This document shows positions 55,259 through 64,000 of a DNA stretch of 64,000 nt, piece after piece. The notes beneath the pieces are model-generated. The model searched no databases and was not told where the DNA came from. It was given only the letters and a program-made list of their open reading frames with translations. The stretch is from Physella acuta. Taxonomy: Eukaryota > Mollusca > Gastropoda > Physidae. A program made the translations under genes and the position numbers. The stretch lies in the NCBI RefSeq assembly GCF_028476545.1, contig NW_026731925.1, forward strand, positions 351,001-415,000. Direction: 5' to 3'. How positions within the stretch are numbered: the first letter of the stretch is position 1; each line of letters opens with the position of its first letter.

Positions 55259-56940
55259 ACTAGCGTACCCGTCCCCCGCGCGTTGCCGCGGGGATAGAAT
55301 AAAGTCTGACGAAATATATTAGAAGGATATCACCAATGCATTACCAATCATATGTTCTTAGACGCATCACCTTGTTTTCTAAAACTGTGTTATTTAAATG
55401 TCAACAATGCCTGCGCTTGGATAATAATTATCGGGACACGGGTTTTCCTACACTACCGCATGAAAATCTTGAGTGTATATTAATCACTCACCGAAATAAT
55501 TAGGTAGAACACACTTCGGTGACCACCCATATGTCATGGACGTAGAGGGGCGCTCTCAGGAGCCCCCCCCCCACCCCCCGATTACACTACCGCAGAGGCG
55601 CAGCGTAAGGCCCCTGGCTCCTCAAAACTAACAGGCGCCATCGTGCTCATAGGATAACCCAGCGTGCGAAATAGCATCCTGTAAACAATGATGCAGATTT
55701 CGTCATTCGCTAAAGTGACACAAATGAACAGGATTTTTTTCTTTAACACATACAAAAATTATTTGACGTGTTTTAAACATCAGTTCGACTGATGCAATAT
55801 GCTAGCGTTACTAATGGTCTATTATTAGATGCTCGGTCACAATTTCGGCCTGGATCGTCTAATAATTGATGCTTATTGCATCATTCGCAAAGTGACGAAA
55901 CTGTACAGTAGGTTCCTCATATTCAAACAGTTATTTTTTCATCTTTCGCAAGGTGACGAAACTGTACAGGATTTCCTCGCGTTACAAAGTTATTTTTAGA
56001 AGCCTGTTGTAGTTTTACCGCTGAATATAGTAGTACTTCCTACTCACTATACAGGGCGCTCGATTAACGGATGCCAAGTGCCAACTTAGTCGCTCTAAAA
56101 CTCTGGGCGCCAAACCGTGTATTGACGAAAGTTGTACCCTATATGGCACCGCCCGTAAGAAATTATAGTTTTCTTTTTCGCAGAAATATTCTCGGGAGTA
56201 TTCTCATCTACTTCCTAAAGTTTCATGGTACTCGGATGAACCGCATCCGAGTTTTATTTTTTATATACCGTGTTTAGAGAAAAAAAATCGCCCCCCCCCG
56301 GTGGTGCGCCGCCCTTGCAATATTAAACAATTTTTTTTTACAGAACCCTACCATTGAGTGATCTAATCATCTCCCCAAAGTTTCATGGTACACGGATGAA
56401 CGGTGTGAAAACGAAATTTTATAAACCGTATATAGAGAAAAATCGCACCCTCCCGTGGCGCCGCCCTTGCGAAATTAAAAATGATTTTTTTTACAGAACC
56501 CTACCTCAGAGTGTCCTAATCAACACCCTCAAAGTTTCATGCCTATAGGATGAACGGTGTCACTGCAATTCACCTTTATTATTTTTATATACTGTATATA
56601 GAGAAAAATCGGACCCTCCCGTGGCGCCGCCCTTGCGAAATTAAAAATTATTTTTTTACAGAACCTTTTCCTAGAGTGGTATAATGAACTCCCCAAAATC
56701 TCATGGCTATAGGAAGAACGATGCCAAACCAAAATCGACTTTTATTTTTATATACCGTATATATAAAAAAACAAATCGCGCCCTGTGAAGGCGCCACCCC
56801 TGCGAATTTTAAATATTTTTTTTCGCAGAAACCTCCCCAGGAATATTCTCAACAACTTCCCAAAGTTTCACGGCGATGTGCTGAGAGGTGTAGTAATGCA
56901 TAAAGGACACACACAGAAACATACATTGCTTTTTATATAT
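55259..56940 (+). mobile_element. Interspersed repeat (family R1), longest copy, with internal tandem units
   Basis: Starts TACTAGCGTACCCGTCCCCC, then GCGCGTTGCCGCGGGG. The reverse complement of nearly the same end closes the copy at 61603-62500 (GCGGCAACGCGCGGGACGG, ATCGCTAGTA). From about 56130 a unit of about 180 bp repeats four times: TTTCATGG(T/C), GGATGAACGGTG, TATACCGTATATAGAG, GCACCCTCCCG(T)GGCGCCGCCC(T)TGCGAAATTAAAAA, then T-run ACAGAACC. The 3' end TAATGCATAAAGGACACACA leads into (AT)n. No protein is recognisable. Confidence 0.7.
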
Positions 56941-56945
56941 ATAGA

Positions 56946-57012
<67 letters not shown>
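56941..57012. repeat. (AT)n microsatellite at the 3' end of R1
   Basis: TA tract right after TTGCTTTTTATATATATAGA, the same arrangement as at 6945 and, reversed, at 61501-61602. Confidence 0.95.
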
Positions 57013-57015
<3 letters not shown>

Positions 57016-57057
57016 TATATATACATATAAATTTGCAGTTTTAAATGCGGCTGTGCA

Positions 57058-57150
57058 TATTGCTGACCACAATATCCCTTCATATACCGAGGTCACAGAA
57101 ACATAATAACTCTACTTCATTTACCCTATAGACCGTCAGGTTTTTAAAGG
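57058..57150 (+). repeat. SINE-B 3' fragment
   Basis: CATATACCGAGGTCACAGAA, CCTATAGACCGTCAGG. Matches the 3' half of 47341-47530. Confidence 0.65.
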
Positions 57151-57954
57151 GAACTATTTTTTGTATTACAATATTTATCAGATCTGTTATATACATGTGT
57201 AAAATACATATGCAAAAATAGATTTAGCACATTCTAGTTTTATTTCAAAAAGCCTACTAAAATAGTTTTCCTAATGTATGATTATAACAGTTGTCTACAT
57301 ATTTTACTGTTTGCTGTACATTTGAGTCCACGCTACCAGTTACCATTAACCAAAAAACCATCTAACCAATGCGTGCCTACTTACATGCTAAGCCAGAAGA
57401 GTTTACTTCCCCGGAAGATGAATCGACTACCAGGCCGAATGAACTAACAAACAACTTGAGCATCTTATAAAGAAACCTGAGTCCCACGCATTTCCGTTAA
57501 TGCAAATACAACTGACGCAACACCATCTGAATAATATAATATTAAATAAGCCTTTTATATGTCTGTACAACTTCGCATACTAGATACTATTTTATATGAT
57601 TTTTGCAACACGTTTCACAAACCTGATTTGCTTTAAGGAAGTTCGCTAGTATCACGAGCACAATGCGCGTAATTCTTAATCGAAATGTGTTTCTTTTATT
57701 ACAATATCCAACGTGGCGTGAAAAGACGTACGCCATTTTATGAACATTACTACAGCGCGATAAGTAGCTGATATGGGGAGATCAAAATCAATAGGGTGAC
57801 ATCTTTTGTTTTCTTGCGCATTTTGCTTTTGTCAGCGTTTTTGTAAACTTCTTTCATTCTAGCTCATGCAATGTTCCAGGAATGAAATGCTCGTTCTCTT
57901 GTATAAAAACATTATGTCATAAAACCAGTCACAAACTCTTTTGTTTTGTCACAA
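57151..57954. other. Intergenic DNA, no gene seen
   Basis: No recognised exon or repeat until the 20-bp array. Confidence 0.5.
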
Positions 57955-59170
57955 ACCCTACTGAATTAGCATCACAAACTCTAGAAATCTCTCACAAATT
58001 CTACAAACCTCTCACAATCTCTACTGAACTATCACAAACTCTACAAACCTCTCACAAACTCTACAAACCTCTCACAAATTCTACAAACCTTTCACAATCT
58101 CTACTACTGAACTATCACAAACTCTACAAACCTCTCACAAACTCTACAAACCTCTCACAAATTCTACAAACCTCTCACAATTTCTAATGAACTATCACAA
58201 ACTCTACAAACCTCTCACAAACTCTACAAACCTCTCACAAATTCTACAAACCTCTCACAATCTCTACTGAACTATCACAAACTATACAAACCTCTCACAA
58301 ACTCTACAAACCTCTCACAAATTCTACAAACCTCTCACAAACTCTACAAACCTCTCACAAATTCTACAAACCTCTCACAATCTCTACTGAACTATCACAA
58401 ACTATACAAACCTCTCACAAACTCTACAAACCTCTCACAAATTCTACAAACCTCTCACAAACTCTACAAACCTCTCACAAACTCTACAATCCTCTCACAA
58501 ACTCTACAAACCTCTCACAAATTCTACAAACCTCTCACAAATTCTACAAACCTCTCACAAACTACTGATTTATCACAAACTCTACAAACCTCTCACAAAC
58601 TCTACAAACCTCTCACAAATTCTACAAACCTCTCACAAACTACTGATTTATCACAAACTCTACAAACCTCTCACACACTCTACAAATCTCTCACAAACTC
58701 TACAAACCTCTCACAAAATCTACAAACCTCTCACACACTCTACAAACCTTTCAGAAACTCTACTGAACTATCACAAATCCTACAAACCTCTCACAAACTC
58801 TACAAACCTCTCACACACTCTACAATCTCTCACAAACTCTACAGACCTCTCTCAAACTCTACAAACCTCTCACAAAATCTACAAACCTTTCACAAACTCT
58901 ACTGAACTATCACAAATCCTACAAACCTCTCACAAACTCTACACACCTTTCACAAACTCTCCAAACTCTCACAAATACTACAAACCTTTCACAAAATCTA
59001 CAAACCTTTAACAAACTCTACAAATCTCAAAAAATAACTCTTTAAACGTCTCACAAACTCTACAAACCACTCACAAACTCTACAAACCTCTCACAAACTA
59101 TACAAACCTCACAAAACCTCTACAAGCCTCTCACAAACTCTACTGGCCTAACAAAAACTCAACAAAACTA
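57955..59170. repeat. 20-bp minisatellite CACAAACTCTACAAACCTCT, long array
   Basis: About 60 units with ATT/ACT variants. A higher-order unit of about 120 bp (CACAATCTCTACTGAACTAT every few units) recurs at 58015, 58095, 58257 and 58377. The 58550-58660 part has CACAAACTACTGATTTAT. The open frame 57882-58187 is a repeat artefact. Confidence 0.97.
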
Positions 59171-61176
59171 ATCTAATCGTTCAAAGTACATAACACAATT
59201 TTAATATGTATGAGCTCCTGGAAACAAAATACTAAACATCTTGTTGAAGCTATTTAAAAATGAATCGTATTATAAATCATTTTATAGAATATTTTTTCTT
59301 CTTTTAAATAATAGTTATTCAATGTATTTAAAATTTTAAAAACAATGGGTACCATGTTTAGGGTATACTTCCCAAGCGAATATTTTGTTTTTAATTTAAA
59401 CATATTCTAACACCCTAAACCGCCCTAAACATAATGACGCGTATTTCATTTTCACAAATTTCACAGTGTAATTTAAAAGATGGAAATATTTTGAAGGAGC
59501 CCCGAGCTTTATAAAAAATATTTGACGACTAAGTAAAACTTAAAATATAGCACAATATGTTTTTTTACTACAGTGGAGACTTCTTGATGTGGTGATCTCG
59601 CGTTGAGTCACCAATAGTGGCGACCTAATGTTGTTTCATCTCACGTAAAACGCTGGGCTATGATGACCTCACCTTGTGTTAATTCCACTAGTCACCCAAT
59701 TTTGTGTTACCTAATGTTATTAACTCATACTGTTTCACCACAATTAATGTCACCACATGTAATCACCTTATGGTGTGTCACCACATGTAATGACCTAAAG
59801 TGTGTCACCATCTTTGATTACCTCAATTAATGTCACCACATGTAATCACCTTATGGTGTGTCACCACATGTAATGACCTAAAGTGTGTCACCATCTGTGA
59901 TTACCTCAATTAATGTCGCCACATGTAATCACCTTATGGTGTGTCACCACATGTAATGACCTAAAGTGTGTCACCATCTGTGATTACCTCAATTAATGTC
60001 GCCACATGTAATCATCTTATGGGGTGTCACCTCACGTGAGGACCTAATATTACGTCCCCTCTTGCTACAATCTCATGTTGTGTATCCTTCAGTAAAACTC
60101 TCATGTAGTGTCACCTCCTGTATAAAGTTCATGTTGTCTCACCGTCTGTAATTATCTAAATTTATGTCACCATCTGAAATGGCCCTATGGTGTGTCACCT
60201 CAAATCGACAACGCATGCTGTGTCAACGTCTGTGATAATCGCAATTAATTTCACCACGTGTAATACATTGTTGATGTGTCGCCACATGTAATGACCTAAC
60301 GGTGTGTCACCTTCTATCATAACATCATGTTGTGTCACCTTCTATGACTAACTCAATTTATGTCACCTAATGTAATGACCGTATGGTGTCTTACCTCAGG
60401 TATGACCTCATGTTTTGTCACCACAAGTAATGAATTTTCGGTGTGTCACCATATGCAATGACCTAAAGTGTTTCACCTTCTGTATTTATCTCAATTAATG
60501 TCACCAGATGTAATGAGCTTATAATCTGTCAGATGTTGCGATATCTCAAATTGAGTCAACTCCATTGACAACCTCATGGTGTGTCGCCTTTATCGCTGGT
60601 GTCATGTTTTACCCTAACAGAAGGTGTTACCCCAGTCTCGTGTCGTTTGCACACCTATATATGACACCAAAAATTATTGTTACTCAGTGAGTGTGGGATT
60701 TATTCGTTTCTAGCTATTAAAACCTTATTATTATTATTTTTCTAAGTGTAAAAAAAAATTGGAACAAGATATTTTCTTTTTATATTCATCTTTATTTTTA
60801 TATCTTTAGTTTAATTTTCTAAAATTGTAAAATGTTAATAAAATTAATTTTATAAAATAAGACTTTAAATGATATTCATTATAGGTGTATTTTCAACTAC
60901 TAAAAATGTTTATTCGTTTATAATATGAAAACTAGTAAATACATTTTACATTTTCCAATAATAAATCTTTAGAAATTTGTACTTGATATCTTTTGCTTTT
61001 AGAAGTATCCTAATCAACTACCACAAAAAAAAGTCAAAAAAATTTCCATTTAAAGATAAATAATAAGATTAATCTATATGTAAACGAAGTCTGGTGATGT
61101 AGGGACACGCCTCTATGTCAACCTGAATTCTACCTGCAGTTCACCTGCAATTCACCTGCAGTTTACCTGCAGTCTA
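59171..61176. repeat. Flanks and TGTCACC minisatellite shared with 42005-43650
   Basis: 59570-60620 repeats TGTCACCACATGTAATCACC, TTATGGTG and TGTCACCATCTGTGATTACC units. An 83-bp super-unit occurs four times between 59745 and 60015. The parts from 60640 to 61176 are unique sequence homologous to 43130-43656. No gene is seen. Confidence 0.85.
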
Positions 61177-63600
<2,424 letters not shown>

Positions 63601-63668
63601 CTGTAGATTGATTTGTAGGAATAATTTAAGTATGTAAAAAATATAATTAATTGTTGTTACGTTATTGT

Positions 63669-63690
63669 GCTTCTTCGTTCTTAATTACAA
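63669..63690 (-). repeat. LINE/SINE tail fragment
   Basis: The minus strand reads TTGTAATTAAGAACGAAGAA, the shared tail of the LINE at 30113-32233 and SINE-A copy 3. Confidence 0.55.
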
Positions 63691-63772
63691 TGTTGGACAC
63701 TTTTTTTTCAACACAAATAAGTATTACTTGTAAACATCTTATAAACCATTAGGTGCATGGCCCTAATTTATT

Positions 63773-64000
<228 letters not shown>

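Noticed and set aside
57882-58187. Open frame with LYKPLTNSTNLSQ repeats
   Set aside because: Translation of the 20-bp minisatellite.

Overview
The window looks like AT-rich nuclear DNA of a mollusc, probably a heterobranch gastropod. The basis is indirect. It carries tRNA-derived SINEs of a kind I associate with pulmonate snails, a RNase H-bearing non-LTR retrotransposon (I/Nimb-like) with a GAAGAAG tail, and many long (AT)n tracts and minisatellites. Species cannot be settled from sequence alone. Nearly all real genes here are secreted-peptide genes cut into very short exons, so conventional ORF calling misses them.

The centrepiece is a plus-strand gene at 14851-27565. It has a signal-peptide exon ([16 protein letters not shown]...), a 15-nt microexon that completes the signal peptide, and a 42-nt pro-region exon ending in a KR site. 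Sixty-six copies of one 51-nt exon follow, each flanked by a roughly 105-nt intron, and then a terminal exon. Every intron I placed is phase 1. The spliced product would be a precursor of about 1170 residues carrying 66 copies of [14 protein letters not shown]-Gly-Lys-Lys plus a final copy ending Gly-stop. That is the layout of a polyprotein precursor of an amidated peptide. Head-to-head with it, on the minus strand (11651-8761), lies a paralogue with the same exon plan and only six repeat exons ([17 protein letters not shown]). The repeat exons differ mostly at synonymous sites, so the peptide looks conserved. Its signal exon and terminal exon look damaged.

A second family, [16 protein letters not shown]..., occurs at four loci: plus strand at 640-3129, 34140-35931 and 48170-50416, and a relic on the minus strand at about 8030-7095. 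These share a TATA promoter, a non-coding first exon, a 49-nt signal exon in phase 1, and an (AT)n tract 12-20 nt after the donor site in the three plus-strand copies. A third family is a cysteine-rich secreted peptide on the minus strand, with exons at 63600-63506 and 61307-61177 and a second terminal exon at 43789-43657. The blocks at about 32300-44060 and 47530-61440 are diverged copies of one unit: MKLF gene, 63-bp minisatellite, other minisatellites, then the cysteine-rich exon.

The rest is mobile and simple-sequence DNA: three SINE groups, one LINE inserted with a 9-bp target duplication, a repeat family with palindromic or inverted ends, a GC-rich repeat family whose ends run into (AT)n, a 130-bp-arm inverted repeat, a tRNA-His-like pseudogene, and arrays with periods of 20, 33, 41 and 63 bp. 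The layout suggests a cluster of small secreted-peptide genes growing by inverted, tandem and intra-gene exon duplication.
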